From an uncultured Clostridia bacterium (GTDB lineage: Bacteria; Bacillota; Clostridia; Christensenellales; UBA1750): a stretch of 64,000 nucleotides of DNA. Location: positions 118,985 through 182,984 of the forward strand of contig CAJFMX010000001.1 in NCBI GenBank assembly GCA_904393115.1, written 5' to 3'. Numbering within the stretch: the stretch's first letter is position 1; every line of letters starts with the position of its first letter. A program made the position numbers and the translations under genes. Positions 43,987 to 51,888 of the stretch are shown here, in pieces. The notes below the pieces were generated by a model. The model ran no database searches. It saw only the letters and a program-made list of their open reading frames with translations, and had not been told where the DNA came from.

Positions 43987-44191
43987 CGGCGGCCAGCGCC
44001 TCCTCCCCGCGCAGGACGATCTCCATGCAGCCCGCGTCCTCCGCGCCGGAGAGCTTCTGCTGCATCTCCACGGCCTTGCAGAGAACGGGCACGATCTTGA
44101 GCAGGAGATCGTCGTCCTTGGCGCGGTAGGCCGCGCCGCACCGCAGGCGCAGGTAGCGGATCGCCTTGTCCAGTACTTCCGCGTTTGTCAT
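43976..44191 (-). CDS. Small protein upstream of TerL, possible packaging accessory
   Basis: A 71-residue protein, MTNAEVLDKAIRYLRLRC at the N-terminus, probably helical, with a GGGAGGG ribosome site. It overlaps TerL by 11 bases, which is the usual position of a terminase small subunit, but it is shorter than most and no clear DNA-binding motif can be named. Calling it TerS would be a guess from position. Function unknown. Confidence 0.65.
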   Translation of the reverse strand: MTNAEVLDKAIRYLRLRCGAAYRAKDDDLLLKIVPVLCKAVEMQQKLSGAEDAGCMEIVLRGEEALAADAT

Positions 44192-44276
44192 AAAAAAACC
44201 TCCCTCCCTTCACCCCCCGAGCGTAGCGCTCCGTGGGACGGACAGCGCGCGAAAGCGCGGGAAACGCGCCCACGCC

Positions 44277-44305
44277 TTGCGCCGCGCCCCGCGCTTTGCT
44301 ATAAT
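44277..44305 (+). promoter_or_regulatory. Promoter of the PflX-like radical SAM gene
   Basis: TTGCGC, 17-base spacer, perfect TATAAT, 39 bases before the start codon. Confidence 0.8.
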
Positions 44306-44344
44306 GGAAGAAGCGTATTTTCGCCATTTGGGGAGGTTTTCCGT

Positions 44345-45241
44345 ATGATCTGTACCCTTTGCGGCCACCGCTGCGGCGTGGACCGCGCCGAAAACGAGAC
44401 AGGCTTTTGCACCATGGGCGAGACGGCCTTTCTTTCCAAGGTCATGCTCCACAAGTGGGAGGAGCCCTGCATCAGCGGGACGAACGGCTCCGGCGCGATC
44501 TTCTTCACGGGGTGCTCGCTGCGCTGCGCCTTCTGTCAGAACTGGGAGATCAGCCACATGCGCAAGGGCGTGGCCGTGGACCTGGACCGCCTGCGCGACA
44601 TCTTCGACGAGCTGGCCGACCAGGGCGCGCACAACCTGAACCTGGTCAATCCCACGCACTTCGTGCCGTTCATCGCCAAGGCGTTTTCCCGCTACAACAA
44701 GCGCATCCCCGTGGTGTACAACACCCACGGCTACGACAGCCTGGAGGCGCTGCAGCGCATGGACGGCATCGTGGACGTGTACCTGCCGGACCTCAAGTAC
44801 ACCTACTCGCTGCCGGCGCGCCGCTATTCCGCCGCGCCCAACTACTTCGAGGTGGCCAAGGTGGCCATCGACGAGATGTTCCGCCAGGTCGGCCCCGTGC
44901 AGTACGACGAGAACGGCCTGCTCAAAAAGGGCGTGCTCATCCGCCACCTCATCCTGCCGGGCCAGACCGACAGCGCAAAGGACGTCATCGACTACGTCGC
45001 CGAGCACTTCGAAAAGGGGAGCGTGCTCTTTTCGCTCATGGCGCAGTACATCCCCTGCGGGGACGCCGTGCGCTATCCGGAGATCAACCGCAGGCTCACC
45101 CAGGAGGAGTACGACGAGGTCGCGCAATACCTGATGGACAGCCCCATCGAAAACGGGTTCTTCCAGGAGCTGGAATCGGCGGAGGAGGAGTACGTCCCGA
45201 ATTTCGACCTCGGCGGCGTGCTGCCCCCGGAGGAGCGGTAA
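44345..45241 (+). CDS. Radical SAM protein, PflX-like (COG1313 type)
   Basis: A 298-residue protein with the radical SAM motif C57-SLR-C61-AF-C64 in FFTGCSLRCAFCQNWEIS, and an N-terminal Cys cluster (C3, C6, C10, C22) that may bind zinc or a second cluster. This combination is typical of the PflX group, annotated as putative pyruvate-formate-lyase-activating proteins but with no proven target. GGGAGG precedes the ATG by a short spacer. It stands alone with its own promoter and terminator, convergent with the repeat-protein gene. No glycyl radical enzyme is present in the window. Confidence 0.9.
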   Translation: MICTLCGHRCGVDRAENETGFCTMGETAFLSKVMLHKWEEPCISGTNGSGAIFFTGCSLRCAFCQNWEISHMRKGVAVDLDRLRDIFDELADQGAHNLNLVNPTHFVPFIAKAFSRYNKRIPVVYNTHGYDSLEALQRMDGIVDVYLPDLKYTYSLPARRYSAAPNYFEVAKVAIDEMFRQVGPVQYDENGLLKKGVLIRHLILPGQTDSAKDVIDYVAEHFEKGSVLFSLMAQYIPCGDAVRYPEINRRLTQEEYDEVAQYLMDSPIENGFFQELESAEEEYVPNFDLGGVLPPEER

Positions 45242-45255
45242 ACAAAGGCGCAAAA

Positions 45256-45283
45256 AAAGGACCGGAGCGATCCGGTCCTTTTT
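45256..45283. terminator. Terminator at the PflX-like/repeat-protein junction
   Basis: AAAGGACCGGA pairs with TCCGGTCCTTT around a GCGA loop, with A-run and T-run on either side, so it can act in both directions. Confidence 0.9.
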
Positions 45284-45298
45284 GCAGTCTTGTATCGA

Positions 45299-45988
45299 TT
45301 AGGCAAGGCCGTCGATGTCGTCCGCCAGGCCGTCCTCGATCACGGAATCCACGGGCGGGCACACGACGGGCTCGCGCAGGCCGTCGAACTTGCCGTTGTC
45401 CTCGGTGGGCTCCAGGGCGGTCTTGTCGCCGTTGAGGCCGTCATACTTGCCGTTGTCCTCGGAAGCCTCCAGAGCGGTCTTGTCCTCGTTCAGGCCGTCG
45501 TACTTCTCGGTGACGCAGGCTTCCAGGGGCTGACCGGAAATGCCGAGACCGTCGAACTTGGCAGACGCCGCAGCGGGCTCCAGCGCGTACTTCTCCTCGT
45601 CCAGGCCGTCGTACTTGCCGTTGTCCTTGGTGGGCTCCAGCGCGCACTTTTCCTCGTCCAGACCATCGTACTTGCCGGGCTTCTCCTCGTCCTCCAGGGC
45701 GTACTTCTCCTCGTCCAGGCCGTCATACTTGCCGGGCTTCTCCTCGTCCTCCAGGGCGTACTTCTCTTCGTCCAGGCCGTCGTACTTGCCGGGCTTCTCC
45801 TCGTCGGGGAGGGCGGTCTTGACGCGGTTCAGGCCGTCGTACTTGATCTGGTCGATGGTCTCGCAGGGATTCTCGGGATCGTAGACGTAACCGGTGTAGT
45901 TGTCGGCCACGACCGTGATGGAGATCATGGACAGGGCGAGAACCACGATGAGAACGGGCAGCAGGGATTTGATCAGGGACTTTTTCAT
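45299..45988 (-). CDS. Exported protein of 19-residue K-Y/F-DGL repeats
   Basis: A 229-residue protein starting MKKSLIKSLLPVLIVV with AAGGAG upstream. The N-terminus is a signal peptide or signal anchor (about 1-28, SITVVADN). From residue 49 it consists of nine units with a 19-residue period (one of 18), consensus KYDGLDEEKYALEDEEKPG, each starting K-Y/F-D-G-L; the C-terminus carries two more DGL motifs (EDGLADDIDGLA). Two single Cys occur in the units. The mature part is strongly acidic. I know no family with this repeat. Possible roles are a secreted peptide precursor, a divalent cation- or wall-binding protein, or an adhesin; none is supported further. Confidence 0.85.
   Translation of the reverse strand: MKKSLIKSLLPVLIVVLALSMISITVVADNYTGYVYDPENPCETIDQIKYDGLNRVKTALPDEEKPGKYDGLDEEKYALEDEEKPGKYDGLDEEKYALEDEEKPGKYDGLDEEKCALEPTKDNGKYDGLDEEKYALEPAAASAKFDGLGISGQPLEACVTEKYDGLNEDKTALEASEDNGKYDGLNGDKTALEPTEDNGKFDGLREPVVCPPVDSVIEDGLADDIDGLA
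45335..45844 (-). repeat. Nine 57-bp coding repeats
   Basis: Units begin at residues 49, 68, 87, 106, 125, 144, 162, 181 and 200 of the protein. Units 2 and 3 are nearly identical in DNA, indicating recent duplication, while the outer units have diverged. Confidence 0.9.
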
Positions 45989-46129
45989 GACGAATCGCTC
46001 CTTGCAAAAGATTTGAGTGACCAAATACACATTGCGCTGATTTGGACGAAACAATCCGGCACCGACGCTCGTCTATCATGACGTAGGGGATGCAGGACGG
46101 ACGAGTGCGATTACAAAATTGTTACAGAT

Positions 46130-46158
46130 ATCATAACACAACTGGAATAGAATTTCAA
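46130..46158 (-). promoter_or_regulatory. Promoter of the K-Y/F-DGL repeat gene
   Basis: On the minus strand, TTGAAA, 17-base spacer, TATGAT. The start codon is about 140 bases downstream, so the mRNA has a long leader, in an AT-richer intergenic region. Confidence 0.7.
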
Positions 46159-46222
46159 TCATCAAACGGGCCAAATTTGAACTTTTCGAAAATTTTTGCC
46201 CGCGCTTTTTTGCGCCCGTTTT

Positions 46223-46263
46223 CCGGCCCCCGCGCGCCCTGGCGGGGGCCGGCCTGTTTTTTT
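46223..46263 (+). terminator. Plus-strand terminator-like hairpin without an upstream plus-strand gene
   Basis: CCGGCCCCCGC pairs with GCGGGGGCCGG (11 bp) and CCTG plus seven T follow on the plus strand. The minus-strand beta-galactosidase gene ends at 46278, so the hairpin may act for it without a T-run, but the orientation fits a plus-strand transcript antisense to the repeat gene region. Confidence 0.6.
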
Positions 46264-46277
46264 GGCGGAAAACCGGG

Positions 46278-48296
46278 CTAAACCGGGGTCTTTACGATCC
46301 GGAATCCGTGCGCGGGCAGGGTGAAGCGCTCCACCGCCTCGCCCGTGAAGAAGTCCGTGCCCGCAAGCTCGACCTCGCGCGCCTCGGGCGCAAAGTTCAG
46401 GGCGAAGGCGTAGTTCGTCTCGCCGTCCGTGCGGGTGGCGACCGTGACCCCTGCGGGCAGCGCGTGCGCCGGCACGCCCGCATCCGCAAGGATCTTTCCG
46501 TACAGGGCGTCCAGGAACGCAGCCTCAAAGCGCCCCGCGACGTAGTAGGCCTTGCCGCGGCCGCGCTCGTTGACCGTCAGCGCCGGCATCCCCGCGTAGA
46601 AGTCCTCCTCGTAGGCCGCAAGGACCTTGGCGCCCTCGGGGTGGACGAGCTCTGCGTAGTCGGTCAGCGCATAGCGCGTGCCGTCCAGCTGCGCGTGGTT
46701 CTCCATGCCCGGCATGAGGACGTCGATCTCCTCGGCCCAGAGGCCCAGCGTCTTCTTCAGCGGCCCGGGAAATCCTCCGAGGAAGCAGAGGTCGCTGTCG
46801 TCGACGTAGCCCGTGCCGTAGGTCGTGACAAACGTCCCGCCCGCCTGCACGAACTCGTCCACGCGCAGGGCGAAGTCCCCCCGCAGCATGTAGGAGAAGG
46901 GCGCGATCAGCACGTCGTGGCCGGCAAAGTCGCTCGCCTGGTCCACGATGTCCACGCTCACGCCGCGGCGCCAGAGCGCGCTGTAGTGGTCCATGACGGT
47001 CTCGACGTACTTCTTGTTGACGTTGCACAGGCCCTGCGCGTCCTCCAGCGCCCAGCGGTTCTCCCAGTCGTAGACCAGGGCGACGCGCGCGGGCGCCGTG
47101 GTGCCGACGATGTCGTCCATCTGCGCAAGGAGCTTGCCCAGATCCGCGATCTCGGCAAACACGCGCGTGTGCTCGTGCCCGCAGTGGTCCACCACCGCGC
47201 CGTGGAACTTCTCGGAGGAGCCGCGGCTCTTGCGGAACTGGAAGTACTGCACGGAGTCCGCGCCGTGGCCGACGGCCTGCATGGACTGCAGCGCGTGCAC
47301 GCCGGGGCGGTGCAGCCGCGCATAGGGCCGCCAGTTCGTGGCTGAGGGGCAGCTCTCCATCAGGAAGAAGGGCCTGCCGCCCTTGAGCCCGCGCGTCAGG
47401 TCGTGCTCGAAGGAGAAGAACTGCGCGGTGGCGATGTCGTTCTCCGTGCTCTCCCACTGGGGATAGCTGTCCCAGCAGACGAAATCCAGGTCCTTTGCCA
47501 GGTCAAAGTAGTTGATGCCCGGGTAGGTGCCCATCAGGTTCGTCGTGCAGGGCACGTCCGGCGTGATGCGCTTCAGGGGCTCGACCTCGATGCGGTACCA
47601 CTTGCGGAACTGATCGGTGGTAAAGCGCTTCCAGTCGAGCTTCTGCGCGTGGACGGACTGCTCGCCGATGGGGGAGGGGGACTCGATCTGGCTCCAGTCC
47701 GTGTAGGTGTGGCTCCAGAAGGCCGTCCACCAGGCGTGGTTGAGGTTGTCCAGCGTGTCGTACTTTTCCCGCAGCCAGAGGCGGAAGTTCTCCTGGCAGG
47801 CGGGGCAGTGGCACTCGCCGCCGAACTCGTTGGAGATGTGCCAGGCGCCCAGCGCCGGGTGGTCCTTATAGCGCTCGGCCAGGAGCGTATTGATTTCCTG
47901 TACCTTTCTGCGGTATACTTGACTGGATAGGCAATGGTTGTGCCGGCCGCCGTGGAGCATCTTCTCCCGCCGCTCGTTGACGCGCAGCACCTCCGGGTAC
48001 TTCTGGCTCAGCCAGGCCGGCCGCGCGCCCGAGGGCGTGGCCAGCACCGCCGTCAGGCCGTTGTCGGCCATCCTGTCCAGGATCTCGTCCAGCCAGGCGA
48101 AGTCGTAGACGCCCTCTTCGGGCTCCAGCGCCGCCCAGGAAAAGATCCCCACCGAGAGCGAGTTGAGGCCCGCCAGCTTGGCCAGGCGCATGTCCTCCTT
48201 CCAGATGACGTCCTTTTCCCGGAGCCACTGGTCGGGGTTGTAGTCGCCGCCGTGGACGATGTGCGGCACCTGCCGCATGATGGGAGGGTATTTCAT
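46278..48296 (-). CDS. Beta-galactosidase, GH42
   Basis: A 672-residue retaining enzyme acting on terminal beta-galactosides. The N-terminal TIM barrel has HGGDYNPDQWLREKD, the acid/base E157 in WHISNEFGGE and the nucleophile E314 in FFLMESCPSATNW. The zinc-binding Cys set C122, C162, C164, C167 of this family is complete. A trimerisation domain (about 395-600) and a small C-terminal domain follow. No signal peptide, so it is cytoplasmic, probably cleaving imported galacto-oligosaccharides. It is divergent from glmS and has its own promoter. Confidence 0.95.
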   Translation of the reverse strand: MKYPPIMRQVPHIVHGGDYNPDQWLREKDVIWKEDMRLAKLAGLNSLSVGIFSWAALEPEEGVYDFAWLDEILDRMADNGLTAVLATPSGARPAWLSQKYPEVLRVNERREKMLHGGRHNHCLSSQVYRRKVQEINTLLAERYKDHPALGAWHISNEFGGECHCPACQENFRLWLREKYDTLDNLNHAWWTAFWSHTYTDWSQIESPSPIGEQSVHAQKLDWKRFTTDQFRKWYRIEVEPLKRITPDVPCTTNLMGTYPGINYFDLAKDLDFVCWDSYPQWESTENDIATAQFFSFEHDLTRGLKGGRPFFLMESCPSATNWRPYARLHRPGVHALQSMQAVGHGADSVQYFQFRKSRGSSEKFHGAVVDHCGHEHTRVFAEIADLGKLLAQMDDIVGTTAPARVALVYDWENRWALEDAQGLCNVNKKYVETVMDHYSALWRRGVSVDIVDQASDFAGHDVLIAPFSYMLRGDFALRVDEFVQAGGTFVTTYGTGYVDDSDLCFLGGFPGPLKKTLGLWAEEIDVLMPGMENHAQLDGTRYALTDYAELVHPEGAKVLAAYEEDFYAGMPALTVNERGRGKAYYVAGRFEAAFLDALYGKILADAGVPAHALPAGVTVATRTDGETNYAFALNFAPEAREVELAGTDFFTGEAVERFTLPAHGFRIVKTPV

Positions 48297-48343
48297 GGAA
48301 TTGCAACCGCCTTTCCGTATGAAGTGCTTCGCTCAATAATAGG

Positions 48344-48373
48344 ATTTTAACATACCCCTCGGGGGAATTTCAA
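48344..48373 (-). promoter_or_regulatory. Promoter of the beta-galactosidase gene
   Basis: On the minus strand, TTGAAA, 18-base spacer, TAAAAT, about 45 bases before the start codon, in the short region shared with divergent glmS. Confidence 0.65.
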
Positions 48374-48402
48374 CCAAAAAAACGCAAGGAGGTTTTGCGC
48401 AC

Positions 48403-50232
48403 ATGTGCGGCATCGTCGGATATATTGGAAAGGATCAGGCCGTGGGCATCCTGATGGAGGGCCTAAAGCGCCTGGAATACCGCGGCTACGACTCGGCCGG
48501 CGTCGCGGTGCTCCGCGGCGGCGAGATCGACGTCGTCAAGGCCCGCGGCAAGCTCGACTGCCTGCGCCGGAAGCTGGAGAGCACGCCGCTTTCCGGCAGC
48601 GTGGGCATCGGCCACACGCGCTGGGCCACCCACGGCGAACCCTCGGACGAGAACAGCCACCCGCATTTGTCCCAGTCCGGGGAGGTCGCGGTCGTCCACA
48701 ACGGCATCATCGAAAACTACGCCCCCTTGCGCGAAAAGCTCACCGCCAAGGGCTATCGCTTCCAGAGCGAGACGGACACCGAGGTCTTTGCCCACCTGCT
48801 GGAGGAGACGCTCAAGACCGAGCGGGACATCCTGGGCGCCGTGCGCGCCACGGTGCGCCAGCTCGAGGGCGCCTATGCCCTGGGCGTGCTCTGCACGCGC
48901 TTCCCGGACCGCATCCTCGCCGCCCGCAAGGACAGCCCCCTCATCATCGGCCTGGGCGAGGGCTGCAACTACATCGCCTCCGACATCCCGGCCGTGCTGC
49001 CCTACACGCGGCGCGTCTACCTGCTGGAGGAGGGGGAGATGGCCCAGGTCTTTGCCGACCACGTCGAGATCTACGACATGGAGGGCGAGCCCGTCCACAA
49101 GGAGGTCTTCGAGGTCACCTGGTCCGTGGACGCGGCCGAGCGCGGCGGCTACGCGCACTTCATGCTCAAGGAGATCTACGACCAGGGCCGCGCCATGCGC
49201 GACACGATCCGCCCCCGCATCAAGGACGGCCGCATCGACCTGAGCGAGGCGAACCTCACGGACGAGATGCTCCGCGGCGTCCGCCGCGTGGTCATCACCG
49301 CCTGCGGCACGGCCTCCTACGCCGGCCAGGTCGGCCGCGTGCTGATCGAAAAGCTCTGCCGCGTGCCCGTGGAGATCGACGTCGCCTCCGAGTTCCGCTA
49401 CCGCGACCCGGTCCTTGACCCGGAGGACCTGTTCGTCGTCGTCAGCCAGTCGGGCGAGACGGCGGATACCCTGGCCGCCCTGCGCCTGGCCCACGCGCGC
49501 GGCTGCAAGGTGCTGGCCATCACCAACGTCGTCGGCTCCACCATCGCCCGGGAGGCGGACAGCGTCCTGTACACCTGGGCCGGACCCGAGATCGCCGTGG
49601 CCTCCACCAAGGCCTACACCACGCAGGTGCTCATGCTCACCATGATCGCCCTGCACATGGCGCTCTGCAAGGGCACGCTGGAGCCGGCCCGCTACGACGA
49701 GCTCCTGAAGGAGCTGCAGCGCCTGCCGGACAAGGCGGAGGAGATCCTCTCCGACGTCACCCCGGTGCAGCGGTACGCCGCGCGCTTCTTCTCCCAGGAG
49801 GACATGTTCTTCATCGGGCGCGGCCTGGACAGCGCCCTGTGCATGGAGGCCTCCCTCAAGCTCAAGGAGATCTCCTACATCCACTCCGAGGCCATGGCCG
49901 CGGGCGAGCTCAAGCACGGCACCATCGCCCTGATCGAGCCGGGGCGCCTGGTCGTCGCGCTCTGCACGCAGGGCAGCACGATCGAAAAGCTCCGCTCCAA
50001 CATCCGCGAGGTGCTCACCCGCGGCGCGGTGGTGCTCACCATCGGCTACGAGGACAGCGACGCGGAGAAGGAGCTGACCGAGTACCGCCTCACCATCCCG
50101 CGCACGGACGACCTGCTCGCCCCGGCGCTGGCCGTCATCCCCGCGCAGCTCTTCGCCTATTACTGCGCCATCCAGCGCGGATACGATCCGGATAAGCCCC
50201 GCAACCTGGCCAAGTCCGTCACCGTCGAGTGA
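48403..50232 (+). CDS. glmS: Glutamine--fructose-6-phosphate aminotransferase
   Basis: A 609-residue enzyme making glucosamine-6-phosphate for wall synthesis. The nucleophile Cys2 of the glutaminase domain is in MCGIVGYIG, and the glutaminase spans about residues 2-240 with GHTRWATHG. Two SIS isomerase domains follow, with CGTASYAG, VSQSGETADT and a C-terminal DKPRNLAKSVTVE ending that is nearly invariant in GlmS. The ribosome site is AAGGAGG. The upstream space is only about 100 bases, too short for a glmS ribozyme, so control must differ from Bacillus. Confidence 0.97.
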   Translation: MCGIVGYIGKDQAVGILMEGLKRLEYRGYDSAGVAVLRGGEIDVVKARGKLDCLRRKLESTPLSGSVGIGHTRWATHGEPSDENSHPHLSQSGEVAVVHNGIIENYAPLREKLTAKGYRFQSETDTEVFAHLLEETLKTERDILGAVRATVRQLEGAYALGVLCTRFPDRILAARKDSPLIIGLGEGCNYIASDIPAVLPYTRRVYLLEEGEMAQVFADHVEIYDMEGEPVHKEVFEVTWSVDAAERGGYAHFMLKEIYDQGRAMRDTIRPRIKDGRIDLSEANLTDEMLRGVRRVVITACGTASYAGQVGRVLIEKLCRVPVEIDVASEFRYRDPVLDPEDLFVVVSQSGETADTLAALRLAHARGCKVLAITNVVGSTIAREADSVLYTWAGPEIAVASTKAYTTQVLMLTMIALHMALCKGTLEPARYDELLKELQRLPDKAEEILSDVTPVQRYAARFFSQEDMFFIGRGLDSALCMEASLKLKEISYIHSEAMAAGELKHGTIALIEPGRLVVALCTQGSTIEKLRSNIREVLTRGAVVLTIGYEDSDAEKELTEYRLTIPRTDDLLAPALAVIPAQLFAYYCAIQRGYDPDKPRNLAKSVTVE

Positions 50233-50272
50233 TCCCAAGACCCACTCTCAACAAAGGAAGGAAGCGACCGCC

Positions 50273-50761
50273 ATGGACAAACGCGCCATCTCCGACATGA
50301 TCTCCTACTACCACAACGAGCCCTGGGTGGCCCACACGCTCAAGGTCTTCGGCTACGCGCAGGGCATCGCCGCGGGCGAGAACCTCTCCGGCGAGGAGCT
50401 GGAGGCCCTGGAGTACGCCGCGCTCTTCCACGACGTGGGCATCCCGGAGGGCCTGGCCAGGGAGGGCACCGCCGCCGGCCCCGTGCAGGAGCGCCTGGGC
50501 GCGCCGATCGCCATGCGCCTTGCCGCGCCCTACGTCTCCAGCCCGGCGGTGCTCGAGCGCATCGGCTACCTCGTGGGGCACCACCACTCCTTCGGCATCC
50601 GCGGCCAGCGCGATTTGCAGATCCTCTTTGAGGCGGACTGGCTGGTCAACCTCGTGGAGTCCGCGGACAAGTACAACCCGGACATCGTCTACGAAAAGCA
50701 CTTCGTCACCGAAACCGGCAGGCGCTTCTTCCGCTGCGCCCTGCGCGGGGAGGAGGCGTGA
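50273..50761 (+). CDS. HD-domain phosphohydrolase
   Basis: A 162-residue protein with the HD motif LFHDVGIPE (H53-D54), a preceding His in WVAHTLKV (H21) and a downstream GHHHSFG segment, forming the metal site of an HD hydrolase. A nucleotide or related phosphoester is the likely substrate; none can be named. AAGGAAGG precedes the ATG. It lies between glmS (40 bases) and rsmI (4 bases), so the three are probably co-transcribed, though they are not one pathway. Confidence 0.9.
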   Translation: MDKRAISDMISYYHNEPWVAHTLKVFGYAQGIAAGENLSGEELEALEYAALFHDVGIPEGLAREGTAAGPVQERLGAPIAMRLAAPYVSSPAVLERIGYLVGHHHSFGIRGQRDLQILFEADWLVNLVESADKYNPDIVYEKHFVTETGRRFFRCALRGEEA

Positions 50762-50765
50762 AGCG

Positions 50766-51644
50766 ATGGCCCTGCTCTATGTGGTGGGCACGCCGATCGG
50801 CAACCTCGGCGAGCTCTCCCCCCGGGCGCTGGAGGCGCTCCGGGACTGCGGCCTGGTCCTCGCGGAGGACACGCGCGTGACCCGAAAGCTCCTGAGCGCC
50901 CTGCAGATCCCCGGCAAGCGCCTGGTCTCCTGCTTTCAGCACAACGAGGCCGCGCGCGCGGAGGAGATCGTGGGCCGCATGGCGGAGGAGGACCTCACCG
51001 TCTGCCTGGTCACGGACGCGGGCACGCCCTGCATCTCGGACCCCGGCTACCGCGTGGTCGAGGCCGCCTGGGCCGCCGGAATCCCCGTGCAGCCCATCTC
51101 CGGCCCCTCGGCCGTGGTGGACGCGATCTCCGTCAGCGGGTTTTCCGCGGATAGCTACGCGTTTTTCGGATTCCTGCCGCGGCAGGGCCGCGAGCGGGAG
51201 GAGGCCTTTGCCCGCCTTGCCGCCTGCCCGACGGCCCTGGCCGTGCTCTACGAGAGCCCGCACCGCGTCAAGCGCCTCGTCGCCGACCTGCAGGAGGCGC
51301 TCCAGGACCCGATGCTCTCGCTGAGCTGCGACCTGACCAAGCTGCACGAAAAGACGCTGCGCGGCCGGGCGGGCGAGGTCCTCGCCGCGCTGGAGGCCAA
51401 CCCCAACGCGGAAAAGGGCGAGTACGTCTGCGTGGTGGCGCTCCCGGACCGCAGGGACGAGGAGGAGAGCGCCGGCCCCGCCGCGTCGCCTCGCGCGCTG
51501 CTGCTGGACCGCCTGCTGGACGGCGCGACGATGAAGGACGCCGTGCGCGAGGTCTCCGCCCTGCCCGGCCAGAGCCGGAACGCCGTCTACCGCGCCTCGC
51601 TCGAGGTCGCGGACTTCCTGCGCCGCGCGGGAGACGAGGCCTAG
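50766..51644 (+). CDS. rsmI: 16S rRNA 2'-O-ribose methyltransferase RsmI
   Basis: Methylates C1402 of 16S rRNA (E. coli numbering), with SAM as donor. The family features are intact: VVGTPIGNLGELSPRALEAL at the start, the SAM-binding VTDAGTPCISDPGYR, and GPSAVVDAISVSG. 292 residues, standard length. It starts four bases after the HD gene stop codon with GGAGGCG as ribosome site, suggesting coupling. A terminator follows. Confidence 0.96.
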   Translation: MALLYVVGTPIGNLGELSPRALEALRDCGLVLAEDTRVTRKLLSALQIPGKRLVSCFQHNEAARAEEIVGRMAEEDLTVCLVTDAGTPCISDPGYRVVEAAWAAGIPVQPISGPSAVVDAISVSGFSADSYAFFGFLPRQGREREEAFARLAACPTALAVLYESPHRVKRLVADLQEALQDPMLSLSCDLTKLHEKTLRGRAGEVLAALEANPNAEKGEYVCVVALPDRRDEEESAGPAASPRALLLDRLLDGATMKDAVREVSALPGQSRNAVYRASLEVADFLRRAGDEA

Positions 51645-51655
51645 CCAGGCGCCGC

Positions 51656-51697
51656 AAAGCCCCTTTTGCGCCCCAAAAACAGCGCAAAAGGGGCTTT
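51656..51697 (+). terminator. Terminator after rsmI
   Basis: AAAGCCCCTTTTGCG pairs with CGCAAAAGGGGCTTT (15 bp) around an A-rich loop. Confidence 0.9.
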
Positions 51698-51718
51698 CTG
51701 CGTCCGAGCAGGAAATTG

Positions 51719-51732
51719 TGATAAATTTATCA
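51719..51732. promoter_or_regulatory. Perfect palindrome upstream of the rnf operon
   Basis: TGATAAATTTATCA, a 14-base perfect palindrome preceded by TTG, lies about 50 bases before the first promoter box of rnfC. It could be an operator for a redox or global regulator, but the half-site spacing does not match the Rex consensus. Confidence 0.5.
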
Positions 51733-51778
51733 TATAGGCGCAGCCGGGGGAAGCTCCGTATCGTTCCGGTTTTATCTT

Positions 51779-51822
51779 TTGACAAAATCATTGTATTTTT
51801 TTTATGATTGTTATACTATAAT
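51779..51822 (+). promoter_or_regulatory. rnf operon promoter region
   Basis: A perfect -35 TTGACA (51779-51784) is followed at 17 bases by TTATGA, and by overlapping TATACT (51812-51817) and TATAAT (51817-51822) further down. More than one start site is plausible. The region is AT-rich. Confidence 0.6.
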
Positions 51823-51888
51823 GGATGGAGTGAATACAGGGGCATTTTCCGTTTTATCGAATCGCCCAAGAAAGGGGAACTCTCTGGT

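Noticed and set aside
42016..44191. Complete prophage
   Set aside because: Only a terminase-type gene is phage-like; no portal, capsid, tail, lysis, integrase or attachment sites were seen nearby.
45335..45844. Regular 57-bp repeats considered as a CRISPR array
   Set aside because: The repeats are in frame, encode a conserved peptide unit and have no distinct spacers or cas genes nearby.
46090..46281. 63-codon plus-strand frame in the intergenic region
   Set aside because: No ribosome site; it runs through the promoter of the repeat gene and the hairpin at 46223-46263.
48297..48402. glmS ribozyme upstream of glmS
   Set aside because: The intergenic space is about 100 bases and lacks the conserved ribozyme core sequence.
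51715..51740. Rex-binding site before rnfC
   Set aside because: The left half TTGTGA is Rex-like but the palindrome centre is offset and the right half is not TCACAA.
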